Positions 25,151 to 34,305 of a stretch of DNA of 64,000 nt are shown here, piece after piece (position 1 is the first letter of the stretch; every line of letters starts with the position of its first letter). The notes under the pieces were generated by a model. It was not told the DNA's origin. It did not search any database and saw nothing but the letters and a program-made list of their open reading frames with translations. This DNA comes from JBGTSJ01 sp041940305 (GTDB lineage Bacteria > Planctomycetota > Planctomycetia > Planctomycetales > Planctomycetaceae). A program made the translations under genes and the position numbers. The stretch spans positions 1-64,000 of the forward strand of contig JBGTSJ010000006.1 of the NCBI GenBank assembly GCA_041940305.1, written 5' to 3'.

Positions 25151-26587
25151 ATGATCCCCTGCACCCGCCGGAACTTTCTGTCCTGGACGGCCCACGGACT
25201 CGGCAGCGCCGCCTTCGCCAGCTTGATGCTGCAGGACCGCACTCTCCACGCCGCCGTCACTCCTCCGGAGGCGGATGACCCGTGGCCGCACTTCGCCGCG
25301 CCGGCCAGGCGGGCCATTCATATCTGTCTCACCGGCGGGCTGAGCCAGGTCGATGCGTTCGACTACAAGTCGGCCCTGGAGACCCATCACGGCCAGTCCT
25401 ACAGCGGCATCGACGGCGCCGACGTGTTCTTCGGCCAGATCGGACTGCTGCGCAAGGGAGACTGGACCTTCCAGCAGCGGGGCGAGAGCGGGCTGTGGAT
25501 CTCCGATCTGTTTCCGCACCTCGCCCAAGTGGCCGATGAGCTGACGATCGTCCGCTCGATGTTCGCCGAAACGTCGAATCACACGCCGGCCACGTTCCAG
25601 GAGAATACCGGCTTTCGACTGAATGGGTTTCCCACCGCAGGGGCCTGGCTGTCGTACGGGATGGGGGCCGAGACCGACAATCTTCCGACCTACGTCGTTA
25701 TCCCTGACGCGCGCGGCGTGCCGGCCGGCGGGTCCATCAACTGGTCGAACGGGTTTCTCCCTGCACGGCATCAGGGAGTGATCATTCGTAGCCAGGGGAC
25801 GCCGATCGACGACCTGTTTCCGGAGCGGGATATCGCGCCGGCGACGGAGTCCGCGAGCCGAGAACTGCTCGCATCGCTCAACCAGCGGCATCTCGATGAC
25901 AGGGGCTTCGACGATGCAATGGCCGCCCGGATGAGGGGCTACGAGCTGGCCGCGCGGATGCAGCTCGCCGTCCCGGAAGCGACGAACCTCGACGGCGAAA
26001 CGCGCGCCATGCACGAACTCTACGGCACAGAACAGGAACCGACTCGCGACTTTGGCCGCAGCTGCCTGCTGGCGCGGCGGCTGCTGGAACGGGGAGTTCG
26101 ATTCGTACAACTCTTCGCCGGAGGGGCATTCGGATCGCCGCGGATCAATTGGGACGGCCACGAGGATATGGTGCAAAACCACGGCCAGGAGGCGGCCCGG
26201 ATCGACCAGCCCGTCGCCGCCCTGCTCGCCGACCTTCGCCGTTCGGGCATGCTCGACGATACGCTCGTCCTGTTCACCAGCGAGTTCGGACGAACGCCGT
26301 TCACGCAGTCGGCGTCCGACGTGCTCGGTAAGGGGCGCGATCACAACCAGTACGGGTTCAGCGTCTGGCTGGCGGGGGCGGGACTGAAGCACGGCATCGC
26401 CTACGGCGCGACCGATGAGATCGGCTGGAAAGCTGTGGACCAACGCGTCCACTGGCACGACTTCCACGCCACCGTCCTGCACCTGCTCGGCATCGACCAC
26501 ACGCGGCTCACCTATTACCACAACGGCATCCAGCGCCGACTGACCAACGTGCATGGCGAGATCGTCGAAGGACTGCTCAGCACATGA
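25151..26587 (+). CDS. DUF1501 domain-containing protein (Tat-exported, sulfatase-like fold)
   Basis: A 478-residue DUF1501 protein, abundant in planctomycetes. It opens with a twin-arginine signal (CTRRNFLSWTAHGLGSAAFA) and has the family motifs AIHICLTGGLSQVDAFDYK, HTPATFQENTGF, SRD-like CLLARRLLERGVRFVQLF, NWDGHEDM, LVLFTSEFGRTPF and GRDHNQYGFSVWLAGAG. The fold resembles the alkaline phosphatase/sulfatase superfamily but the activity is unproven. DUF1501 genes usually pair with a DUF1553/cytochrome-c-like gene; none is next to this one. ATG 25151 puts the RR motif close to the N-terminus. The stop overlaps the start of the next small membrane protein by four bases. Confidence 0.93.
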   Translation: MIPCTRRNFLSWTAHGLGSAAFASLMLQDRTLHAAVTPPEADDPWPHFAAPARRAIHICLTGGLSQVDAFDYKSALETHHGQSYSGIDGADVFFGQIGLLRKGDWTFQQRGESGLWISDLFPHLAQVADELTIVRSMFAETSNHTPATFQENTGFRLNGFPTAGAWLSYGMGAETDNLPTYVVIPDARGVPAGGSINWSNGFLPARHQGVIIRSQGTPIDDLFPERDIAPATESASRELLASLNQRHLDDRGFDDAMAARMRGYELAARMQLAVPEATNLDGETRAMHELYGTEQEPTRDFGRSCLLARRLLERGVRFVQLFAGGAFGSPRINWDGHEDMVQNHGQEAARIDQPVAALLADLRRSGMLDDTLVLFTSEFGRTPFTQSASDVLGKGRDHNQYGFSVWLAGAGLKHGIAYGATDEIGWKAVDQRVHWHDFHATVLHLLGIDHTRLTYYHNGIQRRLTNVHGEIVEGLLST

Positions 26588-26883
26588 CGGCGAACGCCAA
26601 GCGATGGATTGCATTCATCATGATGATCGTCGGCTTCACGAGCACCCATTATGGATGCTGGTATTGCACAGCAACGCAGGTCGCGGCAATCGAACCATAC
26701 ATTCTGCTCTCGTTCCCCATCGCACTGCCGTTCTGGTCATTCTTCGCTCTTGCGCCCTGGCCCGAAGCACTGTTCCTCTTCGTCGCGGGTATCAACAGCC
26801 TTTTCTGGGGCGTGAGTGGGGCAATCTTCGTGCTCCGCCTGGAACATCGGTACTGGCTCGCACATCAGTCGCGTACAGCGTAG
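26584..26883 (+). CDS. Small hypothetical membrane protein
   Basis: A 99-residue protein with three hydrophobic segments (RWIAFIMMIVGFTSTHYG, ILLSFPIALPFWSFFALAPW, ALFLFVAGINSLFWGVSGAIFV) and a short basic tail. It overlaps the DUF1501 stop codon by four bases (ATGA), which supports translation and coupling. A Cys-Trp-Tyr-Cys motif lies in the first loop (residues 25-28). Function is not recognised. Codon composition is slightly less GC-rich than its neighbours. Confidence 0.6.
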   Translation: MTANAKRWIAFIMMIVGFTSTHYGCWYCTATQVAAIEPYILLSFPIALPFWSFFALAPWPEALFLFVAGINSLFWGVSGAIFVLRLEHRYWLAHQSRTA

Positions 26884-26960
26884 TCTCTGTCTGCTGGTCC
26901 CGTCGCCGCGGGTGGCGACCAGCTTGACAGCCCGTTCATTGATTCAGGGAGGAGCTTTCG

Positions 26961-27593
26961 ATGCGACCATACAGCCTGGCATCCCTGCTGGTTTTCTTGA
27001 TCGCCGCGGCTGGATGCGGCCGGTCGGCTCCGGTCCCGGCGAATGCTCCGGTCCCGGAGCCGCCCGTACCGCCGCCGCCGGTCGTCAGTGAAATGCCGCC
27101 GCCGGAACAGCCGCGCGAGACGCTGCCTCCCGATTCCGCGGCGGCCACCGCAGCCGTTAAACTCGATCTGCTCCCCTGGGAAGAGGTCGAGACGCTGATT
27201 CAGTCGCACAACGGGAAAGTCGTCGTCGTCGATCTCTGGGCGACCTACTGCGTTCCCTGCCGCGCCGAGTTCCCCGGACTCGTCGAATTGAGCCAGGCCG
27301 ATCCGGAGAACATCGTCTGCATCTCGGTCTCGCTCGATGATCCCGACAGCCAGGAGAAGGCGCTGGCGTTTCTCCAGGAGCAGAACGCGACGATGCAGAA
27401 CGTCCTCTGCACGACCGACAGCGACAAGCTGTACGACGAGATCCTGCAGATCGGCGGCATCCCGGCGGTGTACGTGTACGGCCGTGATGGCGAACTGGCG
27501 AAACTCTTCACCGGCCCCACGCCGGAAGGGACTGAGCACACCTACACGGAGCACATCCGCCCCTTCGTGCAGGAGTTGGCGGCGGGAGGCTGA
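26961..27593 (+). CDS. TlpA-like thioredoxin lipoprotein
   Basis: A 210-residue exported thiol-disulfide protein. The lipobox LIAAAGC gives lipidation at Cys19, followed by a Pro-rich spacer (about 20-65) and a thioredoxin domain with active site WATYC97VPC100RAEFPGL, typical of TlpA/ResA. The cis-proline loop is GGIPAVYVYGRDGEL. It should reduce or oxidise disulfides on the outer face of the membrane. A strong ribosome site (GGGAGGAG) precedes ATG 26961. An intergenic hairpin repeat follows the stop. Confidence 0.92.
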   Translation: MRPYSLASLLVFLIAAAGCGRSAPVPANAPVPEPPVPPPPVVSEMPPPEQPRETLPPDSAAATAAVKLDLLPWEEVETLIQSHNGKVVVVDLWATYCVPCRAEFPGLVELSQADPENIVCISVSLDDPDSQEKALAFLQEQNATMQNVLCTTDSDKLYDEILQIGGIPAVYVYGRDGELAKLFTGPTPEGTEHTYTEHIRPFVQELAAGG

Positions 27594-27621
27594 TCCGACC
27601 GGCCGGGACGATTTGTTGTTG

Positions 27622-27691
27622 TCGTCGCAGGCACACGTCCTCTGTGCCGTCCACTGGACTGTCTGCAGAAATACGGCGAACACCGGGACCG
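27622..27691. repeat. Intergenic hairpin repeat, copy 2
   Basis: Second copy of the element described at 14981. The hairpin core is 27630-27648 (GGCACA stem, TGTGCC, seven-base loop), followed by CACTGGACTGTCTG and CACCGGGACC. It lies just after the TlpA-like gene. Confidence 0.75.
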
Positions 27692-27845
27692 TCCCGCGAA
27701 AATCCGCTGGTCCGTCCCTTACGCCCATCCTGCTGCAGGATTCCGGGGCAATTGTTGCGGATTTCGGCCGGGAATCCGTCTTGGCACGATCGGCGAATGA
27801 GGCATAGAATCCGCCCCCTTCCTCGATCCGGTCCCGACAGCCCGG

Positions 27846-28286
27846 TTGCGCCCCGCGCCCGTGTTCCCCCGCCGATCAGCCCCTGGGTTTGCCATGTGCA
27901 TCGCGATTCTGATCGCGTGTGCCGGATCGGGATGCGTGCAGCGCCGGATGACGATCCGCTCGGACCCTCCCGGAGCGCTGGTGGAAGTTAACGGAGAGCG
28001 GCTCGGTCTGACCCCCGTTTCGACGGATTTCACGTACTACGGCACTCGCGAAATCACTCTTTCGGCCCCGGGCTATGAAACGCTGACTGTTGCCCAGCCG
28101 GTGCCGCCTCCCTGGTATCAGATCCCGCCGTTCGAGTTCTTCGCGGACAACCTGCTGCCGTTCCGCGTGACCAACCGCCACGAGTTCGCGTATCGGTTGC
28201 AACCGAAGGATCCACGGATCGACGAAGAGGACCAGTTGCTCAACCGGGCGCGCGGATTCCGGTCGCAGTCGCAGGTCGGCCGCTGA
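27846..28286 (+). CDS. PEGA domain lipoprotein
   Basis: A probable lipoprotein with a PEGA-like beta domain: after the lipobox (CIAILIACAGSGC) come MTIRSDPPGALVEVNGERLGLTPVSTDFTYYGTREITLSAPGYETLTV, a typical PEGA sequence, then a short linker and FAYRLQPKDP. PEGA domains are thought to bind surface components; role unknown. The start is ambiguous: TTG 27846 or GTG 27861 provide a positively charged n-region (RRSAP), whereas ATG 27894 gives a signal peptide without a basic residue. The gene is convergent with the prenyltransferase-fold gene. Confidence 0.75.
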   Translation: MRPAPVFPRRSAPGFAMCIAILIACAGSGCVQRRMTIRSDPPGALVEVNGERLGLTPVSTDFTYYGTREITLSAPGYETLTVAQPVPPPWYQIPPFEFFADNLLPFRVTNRHEFAYRLQPKDPRIDEEDQLLNRARGFRSQSQVGR

Positions 28287-28337
28287 CGCCGACGACAGCA
28301 GGTCGATGCCTCACGAGAAGAGCGTCGCCGCGAGACC

Positions 28338-30077
28338 TCAGCCGGCGGCCGCGATCTTCTGCAACAGCGCGGCCTCGAACTCGTCGCCGCGATCGGCATA
28401 GGGGCGGTTGTCGAGGTACCACGTTCCCCACTTCTTGACCAGCTCGGCGTGCCAGGTCGCGATGGCGGCTTTCCGCTGTTCATCAGTGGCGTCGGCCGGC
28501 AGGTTGGCCGTCGGGTCCGGCGCCTCTCCCAGGCCGTTCGGCTTCCGCGCCAGCCAGCAAAGTGCGTTGCGCGCCTCAATCATCACGCCCACGTCCACAT
28601 CGTCGAGTGCATCGATCAACAGCCGGGCCAGACTCAGGTCATCCGTCCGGCCGAGCGCCCAGATGGCCGTGCGGCGAATCTCGGCGTTCGGATGTTTCGC
28701 GTAGCGGACGAGCAGGTCCTTCTGACCGATGAGCGTGTTCCGGTCACCGACCTGCACTTTCTCGACAATCTGCTCCTGCACCTGCTCCAGATCGAGGTCA
28801 CTCGGATTCTCCAGCGCCGCCAGCAACTGATCGAGCGGTCCGAGATCCTTCTTCTGCTTGATCTCTCCCCCGCTGGCGACCACCTGTGAAAGGTCGTCGA
28901 GTCCGCCCCGACCGCCGGCCAGAAGTCCGCCGCCGATGGGGTCAACCGGAATCGTCTTCTTGAGCACCTTTCCGGTCGAGCGCGCCAGGAACAGCACGTT
29001 GAAGCAGGTGTCGCGGTAAGGAAACTGGGACATCGGCCAGAGACCTTCCGGCTTCTGCTGCGAGATCAGATAGTCGGCGCAGTCGTTGTACCAGCGAATC
29101 CGTCCGATCTGCTCGACATCAGCCAGCGCGCCCATACGCTCCAGCGAGTAGTAGAAGTACGTAGCGTAATAGTCGTCCCCCTTGGTTGTCCGCAGGCGCG
29201 CCGCGACCCATTCGAACGCTCGCTGCACTCCCTGTTTGAGACGGCCCAGGTCCACTGTCGTTGCCGTGGGATCCTGAGCCGCTGCGTCCATCTGGGGGGC
29301 GGCCGTCAGGTCCACCGCTTCCAGCACGCCAAACTTGTCATTGGAGTTCTGTTGCTTTTCGGGCTTGATATCGAGCAGTTGGGCCAAACTGTCGGCCTTC
29401 CCCGGAAAGCTGTGCCGCCCGCCGATCAGCAGGCTTCCCACGGCGCCGATCGTCATATTCATGCTCGAGGCGCCCTGCTCGTGCCCTTCCGTCGTTCCGG
29501 GGATGTAAGAGAATCCTCCGTCCGTGTTTTGACGGTCGAGGTGCCAGTTGATGGCGTTGTCCCATACGCGTTGGGGAATCTCGACTCCCGCGCGTGCGGA
29601 CGCCCACAGGCCGAGCATGGCATATTGCGTGACGCTGGTATCACCCAGCCCCTCGCGACCGGTGGGATAATCCCACCCGCCGTTCGGCAACTGCTGATCG
29701 AGCAGGTACTGCGTCATCGCCAGGATCTGCGGCGCATACAACTGCGGGTCCGCCTCCACCAGCAGGTTGACCTCGACGCCCGCCTGATAGATGTGGCGGC
29801 CGGTCGGCTGATACGCGCCGTTCTGCACCCGCCCGGCGACGGTCTGCAACAGCTTCTGCAGCGCCGGGTTCGACATCGGGATGCCGGCTTTGATCATCGC
29901 GATCCCCGCGAGGCTCTGGCAGCCGGAATCCGTCTCCTTCTCAATCTCGGCGGCCAGGTAGGCTCCCCCCTTGCCGATCGCCTGCTGAATCTGGGCTGCG
30001 TCCGCGGCGGTTGCCGGTCGCGTCGCCGCGATCAGCCATAGAACGGACAGACAACAAGAGATCGTCGAGATACGCAT
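28338..30077 (-). CDS. Prenyltransferase/squalene-cyclase-fold protein with HEAT-like C-terminus
   Basis: A 579-residue exported protein. After a signal peptide (MRISTISCCLSVLWLIAA...) an alpha/alpha-barrel of prenyltransferase/squalene-oxidase repeats follows (residues about 25-390; e.g. GGWDYPTGREGLGDTSVTQYAMLGLW and LDRQNTDGGFSYIPGT). The catalytic aspartates of true cyclases are not evident, so it is probably a binding or structural protein. The last 150 residues contain HEAT/PBS-lyase-like repeats (DLLVRYAKHPNAEIRRTAIWALG). Proteins of this plan are common in Planctomycetota and uncharacterised. ATG 30077 is chosen because it opens a good signal peptide; the frame stays open for 111 codons further upstream without coding character. 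Confidence 0.85.
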   Translation of the reverse strand: MRISTISCCLSVLWLIAATRPATAADAAQIQQAIGKGGAYLAAEIEKETDSGCQSLAGIAMIKAGIPMSNPALQKLLQTVAGRVQNGAYQPTGRHIYQAGVEVNLLVEADPQLYAPQILAMTQYLLDQQLPNGGWDYPTGREGLGDTSVTQYAMLGLWASARAGVEIPQRVWDNAINWHLDRQNTDGGFSYIPGTTEGHEQGASSMNMTIGAVGSLLIGGRHSFPGKADSLAQLLDIKPEKQQNSNDKFGVLEAVDLTAAPQMDAAAQDPTATTVDLGRLKQGVQRAFEWVAARLRTTKGDDYYATYFYYSLERMGALADVEQIGRIRWYNDCADYLISQQKPEGLWPMSQFPYRDTCFNVLFLARSTGKVLKKTIPVDPIGGGLLAGGRGGLDDLSQVVASGGEIKQKKDLGPLDQLLAALENPSDLDLEQVQEQIVEKVQVGDRNTLIGQKDLLVRYAKHPNAEIRRTAIWALGRTDDLSLARLLIDALDDVDVGVMIEARNALCWLARKPNGLGEAPDPTANLPADATDEQRKAAIATWHAELVKKWGTWYLDNRPYADRGDEFEAALLQKIAAAG

Positions 30078-30196
30078 GCCATCACCGAGTGATTCGACGG
30101 AGAACGAGCGACACGGGCGCAGTCTGCCAGCGGTGCGCCGGGCTGCATTATACCGGCCCGAAGCGGCTCGGGACATCGAACCCCCGGAAAACGGGC

Positions 30197-30226
30197 ATGA
30201 CGGGCAACCTCCCCTCGCACTATAGT
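30197..30226 (+). promoter_or_regulatory. Possible promoter of the polysaccharide export locus
   Basis: TATAGT at 30221-30226 with ATGACG at 30197-30202, spaced 18 bases, lies about 100 bases ahead of the first exporter gene. The -10-like box stands out in GC-rich DNA. Only sequence similarity supports it. Confidence 0.25.
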
Positions 30227-30323
30227 GAACTGTTGTGGTTGCAGATCGAACGAAACCGCTCCTCACCGATCTCGCGCGGCGTCCGTTCGGGCGACTGGGA
30301 CGAGCGATCGATCGCGGACGCGC

Positions 30324-31250
30324 ATGGGCGGGGCAGGCATTGTGACATCCCAGTTGAAGCCGGCCAATCAGGACCAGGAAACGCCTCCCGATCCACAGTG
30401 CGTGCCCCACCCTGGCGCCCCCTCGGCACGCATGAGGTACGTGACGCCCGGCGGCGCCTGGCGCATCGACGACATTGCAGAACTGTGGGCTTCCCGCGAG
30501 TTGCTCGTGGTCCTGATCGCCCGCGATCTCAAGGTTCGCTACCGGCAGGCTGTGATCGGCGTCGCCTGGGTCCTCCTCCAGCCGTTGGCCACCCTGGCGA
30601 TCTTTCAGGTGCTGTTCGGTTTGCTGGGCAAGCGGCCGGCCTCGGACGAAGCCCCCTATGCCGTCTCCGCGTTCGCAGGTCTCCTGACGTGGCAGTTGTT
30701 CGCGGCGGCTGTGCGCGATGGGACCGTGAGTCTCTCCGCCAACCGGCAGATCCTGACGCGGGTCTACTTTCCCCGACTGCTGCTGCCCGCCTCGACGGTC
30801 GGTTGCGCCCTCTTCGACTTCCTGGTCGCCGCACCCGTGCTGGCCGGACTGATGTGGTGGACCGGCGCTGCTCCGACCGCCAACGTCTGGCTGGCGCCGC
30901 TATTCCTCGCGCTCGCCGCGGTAACCGCGTTTGCGGCGGCGACATGGCTGTCGGCCCTCAACGCCCTCTATCGGGACGTGGGCTATGTCGTCCCGTTCCT
31001 GCTGCAGATCGGGTTCTTCGTCAGCCCTGTGATCTACGAGACACGCGCCCTCATTCCAGAACGCTGGCGCTGGTTGTACGAGTTGAATCCGCTGGCGACG
31101 GCGATCGGCGGGCTCCGCTGGGCGCTGTTCGGGACGGCGTTGCCCGCCACGGAGAGCCTGGTGTTGTCCACGCTCCTGACCTTGGGGCTGCTGGGGTCCG
31201 GACTGGTCTACTTTCGCTACGCCGAACAATGGCTGGCCGATCGCGTTTAG
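30324..31250 (+). CDS. ABC transporter permease, polysaccharide export (Wzm-type)
   Basis: A membrane protein of the ABC-2/Wzm type with six hydrophobic segments after a soluble N-terminus. It has the usual WRIDDIAELWASRELLVVLIARDLKVRYRQAVIGVAWVLLQPLATLAIFQVLF and the C-terminal YELNPLATAIGGLRWALFG of O-antigen/teichoic-acid exporters. It should form the channel with the ATPase encoded three bases downstream and export an undecaprenyl-linked glycan. Starts at ATG 30324 or GTG 30342 are both plausible; the conserved part begins about residue 35. The palindrome GCGATCGATCGC at 30304 is nearby. Confidence 0.88.
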   Translation: MGGAGIVTSQLKPANQDQETPPDPQCVPHPGAPSARMRYVTPGGAWRIDDIAELWASRELLVVLIARDLKVRYRQAVIGVAWVLLQPLATLAIFQVLFGLLGKRPASDEAPYAVSAFAGLLTWQLFAAAVRDGTVSLSANRQILTRVYFPRLLLPASTVGCALFDFLVAAPVLAGLMWWTGAAPTANVWLAPLFLALAAVTAFAAATWLSALNALYRDVGYVVPFLLQIGFFVSPVIYETRALIPERWRWLYELNPLATAIGGLRWALFGTALPATESLVLSTLLTLGLLGSGLVYFRYAEQWLADRV

Positions 31251-31253
31251 ACG

Positions 31254-32507
31254 ATGCACGAAGCTGCACTCATTGCCGAAGACGTCTCCAAGCAGTATCG
31301 CCGCGGAAGTGCGGCCGGGTACCTGCGGTTGTCGGAGACGTTGCAGCGCGGCCTCAGCGCATGGGCCCGCGTTCCGTTTGGCAGGAGATCGCTGTCCCAC
31401 GATCGGGCGGCCCCGCACTTCTGGGCCCTGGAGCACGTGTCGTTTGAGATCCGGCCGGGCGAAGTCGCCGCGGTCATCGGCCGCAACGGCGCCGGCAAAT
31501 CGACGTTGCTCCGCGTGATCTCGCGGATTACGCGCCCCACGTCCGGCCGCGTCGGACTGCGCGGCCGCGTCGGAAGCCTGCTCGAGGTCGGCACCGGGTT
31601 TCATCCCGAGCTGACGGGCCGCGAGAACATTTTCCTCAACGGCGCGATCCTCGGCATGTCCCGTCGAGAGGTCCGCGCCCGCTTCGACGAGATCGTGGCC
31701 TTCTCCGAAGTAGGCGAGTTCCTCGACACGGCCGTCAAGCACTATTCCAGCGGGATGTACGTGCGGCTGGCGTTCGCGGTCGCCGCACATCTGGAGCCGG
31801 AAGTGCTCCTCGTGGACGAGGTCCTCGCCGTCGGGGATCTGGCCTTTCAGCGCAAGTGCCTGGGAAAAATGGGAGACGTCGCCCGCTCGGGCCGCACCGT
31901 CCTGTTCGTCACACACAACATGACGGCAGTGTCCAGCCTGTGCACGCGCGCTCTCCTGCTGGAGCGGGGCCGTTTGATTGCCGACGGCCTGCCGCGGGAC
32001 GTGATCGGCGCGTACCTCACCTCAACCACCACGAATCAGCCATCGCAGGAATGGGAGGTCGCTGCCGCCCCGGGAAACAACAAGGTGCGGCTGCGGCGGG
32101 TCGAAGTCCGGCCGGCCGATGGCAATCCGACGAATGCCCTGCTGGTCTCTACGCCGCTTGACGTAATCATCGAGTACGACCGGCTCGTCCCGGACGGCAG
32201 CCTCAATGTGGGCGTTTATCTGAGCAACGCGCAGGGAGTCTGCCTGTTCAACACGGTCAGCCCATTGGAATCGTCGGCCCCGGGACGGATGCAGGCCGTG
32301 GTACGGATTCCGGGCGATCTGCTGAACAACGGCATTCACCGCGTGCGGGTGATGCTGGCTCTGGACCTGAATCCGCAGGTCGACGTGGATGGCGCCGTCA
32401 CTTTTGAAGTGCAGGACGTCGAACGCTCGATCGCCGCGCTGGGAGAATGGACCGGCGCCGTCCGCCCGAAACTGGAATGGCACGCGACACGGATCCAGGA
32501 CGGCTGA
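31254..32507 (+). CDS. ABC transporter ATP-binding protein with Wzt C-terminal domain
   Basis: A 417-residue ATPase. Walker A GRNGAGKST (76-84), the signature YSSGMYVRLAFAVAAHLEPE and Walker B VLLVDEVLAVGD are intact, as are Q-loop and H-loop (FVTHNM). After residue 250 follows a beta-sandwich domain resembling the Wzt C-terminal glycan-binding domain (NPTNALLVSTPLDVIIEYD, VGVYLSNAQGVCLF). Such domains recognise the terminal cap of a polysaccharide. It works with the permease just upstream (3-bp gap). Two methyltransferases that follow could produce the cap. Confidence 0.92.
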   Translation: MHEAALIAEDVSKQYRRGSAAGYLRLSETLQRGLSAWARVPFGRRSLSHDRAAPHFWALEHVSFEIRPGEVAAVIGRNGAGKSTLLRVISRITRPTSGRVGLRGRVGSLLEVGTGFHPELTGRENIFLNGAILGMSRREVRARFDEIVAFSEVGEFLDTAVKHYSSGMYVRLAFAVAAHLEPEVLLVDEVLAVGDLAFQRKCLGKMGDVARSGRTVLFVTHNMTAVSSLCTRALLLERGRLIADGLPRDVIGAYLTSTTTNQPSQEWEVAAAPGNNKVRLRRVEVRPADGNPTNALLVSTPLDVIIEYDRLVPDGSLNVGVYLSNAQGVCLFNTVSPLESSAPGRMQAVVRIPGDLLNNGIHRVRVMLALDLNPQVDVDGAVTFEVQDVERSIAALGEWTGAVRPKLEWHATRIQDG

Positions 32508-32531
32508 ACCTGTGCCCTCGCTCCGTCGAGC

Positions 32532-33326
32532 ATGACCAACGCGCTGACGACTCCCGATTACTGGAGAGACGAGCACTGGCAGCTCGATTCCTCCCACGCT
32601 GCGCCGGACGTCGTGTTCGATCCGGAAGGACCGGAGTTCTGCGAACTGAATCGTCTGATCCGGCGGCATCTCTCGCGCGTGCAGGGCCGCCGCTGCCTGG
32701 AAATCGGATGCCACCCCGGCCGCTATCTCTGGTATTTTCACACGCAACTGGGCTACGACGTCTCGGGCATTGAGTATGTGGAGCCCGCGTGCGACCTGAC
32801 GCGTGCTGCGCTGCAGCGCGCCGGAGTGCCCGCGCAAATCTTTCATGCCGACCTGTTCGACTTTCGGCCGCCCGAAAGCAAGCCGTATGACGTGGTGCTC
32901 AGCGTCGGCCTCGTCGAGCACTTCGTCGACATCCGGCCCGTGGTCCAGCGGCACATCGAACTGCTGGCGCCGGGAGGAACGCTGGTGATCATCGCACCCA
33001 ATCACCGGGGAATGCCGGGGATGCTCCTCCGCAGAATCCTCCCCGACGTTTACGCCCGGCACAACCAGATGCGCTTCGCCGATCTGTCGCAGGCAATCGC
33101 CGCCCACCCGGAAATGTCATTGCTCGAAGGAGGCTACGTCGGCCGGTTCAATCTCGCGCCCACAAACTTCTGCCCCTGGGCGCAGGGACGGTTTCGCCCG
33201 GCGGTTTATACCTGGATCGAACGCTGGCACCGCTGGATGCTGAAGCTCGCCCCCTGGCTCCCCAACTCGCGATTCTGGTCGCCGTACATCGCCGCTGTGG
33301 CGCGGCGAAAGTCGTGCATCGGCTAG
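32532..33326 (+). CDS. Class I SAM-dependent methyltransferase
   Basis: A 264-residue Rossmann methyltransferase. The AdoMet-binding motif is RRCLEIGCHPGRYLWYFHTQLGYDVSGIEYVE, motif II PYDVVLSVGLVEHFVD and motif III LLAPGGTLVIIAPN. It lies 24 bases after the Wzt gene, so it should act on the exported glycan or its lipid carrier, for example as a terminal O-methyl cap. The C-terminal part (RRWHRWMLKLAP-like) has no further domain. Substrate unknown. Confidence 0.88.
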   Translation: MTNALTTPDYWRDEHWQLDSSHAAPDVVFDPEGPEFCELNRLIRRHLSRVQGRRCLEIGCHPGRYLWYFHTQLGYDVSGIEYVEPACDLTRAALQRAGVPAQIFHADLFDFRPPESKPYDVVLSVGLVEHFVDIRPVVQRHIELLAPGGTLVIIAPNHRGMPGMLLRRILPDVYARHNQMRFADLSQAIAAHPEMSLLEGGYVGRFNLAPTNFCPWAQGRFRPAVYTWIERWHRWMLKLAPWLPNSRFWSPYIAAVARRKSCIG

Positions 33327-33373
33327 GATGCACTGCGGATCGAAACGCCGTCGCAACTCGTTGAAGCACGCTC

Positions 33374-34291
33374 ATGTCAGATCAGGCGTCGATGGACGCA
33401 ATCAGTGCGTCGCCCGTGCAGACGGCCGCGGGGGAAGCGTTCCCCTTTGGGGCCAACTGGCGGCGGTTTCTCGAGTCCGTCGACGAAACCCGCATCACGG
33501 CCGCGGTCGATTCGCTGACGCGGATGCTGGGCGCAGAGACGTTGGCGGGAGCAAGCTTTCTGGACGGCGGCTGCGGCAGCGGTTTATTCAGCCTGGCGGC
33601 CGCCCGCCTGGGGGCGCGTGTCCGCTCGTTCGATGTCGATCCGCAATCGGTGATGACCACCCGCGAGATCCGGCGGCGATTCGGACCGCAGCACGCCGAT
33701 TGGGACATCGGTTCGGGATCGCTGCTGGATGAAGACTTTCTCGCCGGGCTCGGTGAATTCGACGTCGTTTACTCCTGGGGCGTCGTCCATCACACGGGCG
33801 AGATGTGGCGGGCGATCGACCTCCTACGACGGCGGGTCGCCCCCGGCGGCCTGTTGTGGCTGGCAATCTACAACGACCAGGGAACAACCAGCCGCGTGTG
33901 GAAACGGATCAAGCGCGGATACATCGCCTTGCCCCGCTGGCTGCGCACTCTGTACGTCCTCCTGGTCGGCGGAGCCTGGGCCGCATGGCGACTGGCCACG
34001 CGGCTGGCCATGACGGGAGCGGCGATTCTGTTTCGATTGCTGACCCTCCGAAATCCGATGCAGCCGGCCTCCACGATGTATGGAGACTTCTTTCGCAGCT
34101 CGCAAAGTCGCGGCATGCACCGCTGGTACGACCTCGTAGACTGGATCGGCGGCTGGCCGTTCGAAGTCGCCAGGCCGGAAGAAGTGTTCGACTTTCTGCG
34201 GGAGCGCGGATTCGAACTCATCCGGCTGAAAACGTGCGGCGGCAGTCTGGGATGCAACGAGTTTGTGTTTCAACGGCGCCCGAACGATTGA
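33374..34291 (+). CDS. Class I SAM-dependent methyltransferase
   Basis: A 305-residue methyltransferase. The AdoMet motif is SFLDGGCGSGLFSLAAARLGARVRSFDVDP; motif II is FDVVYSWGVVHHTGEMWRAI; motif III LLRRRVAPGGLLWLAIYNDQG. The C-terminal half has a hydrophobic helix pair (LRTLYVLLVGGAWAAWRLATRLAMTGAAILFRLL), which may tie it to the membrane. It is the last plus-strand gene of the polysaccharide locus, 47 bases after another methyltransferase and convergent with two glycosyltransferases. Confidence 0.87.
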   Translation: MSDQASMDAISASPVQTAAGEAFPFGANWRRFLESVDETRITAAVDSLTRMLGAETLAGASFLDGGCGSGLFSLAAARLGARVRSFDVDPQSVMTTREIRRRFGPQHADWDIGSGSLLDEDFLAGLGEFDVVYSWGVVHHTGEMWRAIDLLRRRVAPGGLLWLAIYNDQGTTSRVWKRIKRGYIALPRWLRTLYVLLVGGAWAAWRLATRLAMTGAAILFRLLTLRNPMQPASTMYGDFFRSSQSRGMHRWYDLVDWIGGWPFEVARPEEVFDFLRERGFELIRLKTCGGSLGCNEFVFQRRPND

Positions 34292-34305
34292 GGCTCAGTC
34301 GGCCG

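Noticed and set aside
30078..30410. 111-codon upstream extension of the prenyltransferase-fold gene
   Set aside because: A good signal peptide begins at 30077 and the extension is Arg/Ser-rich with no similarity to the family.
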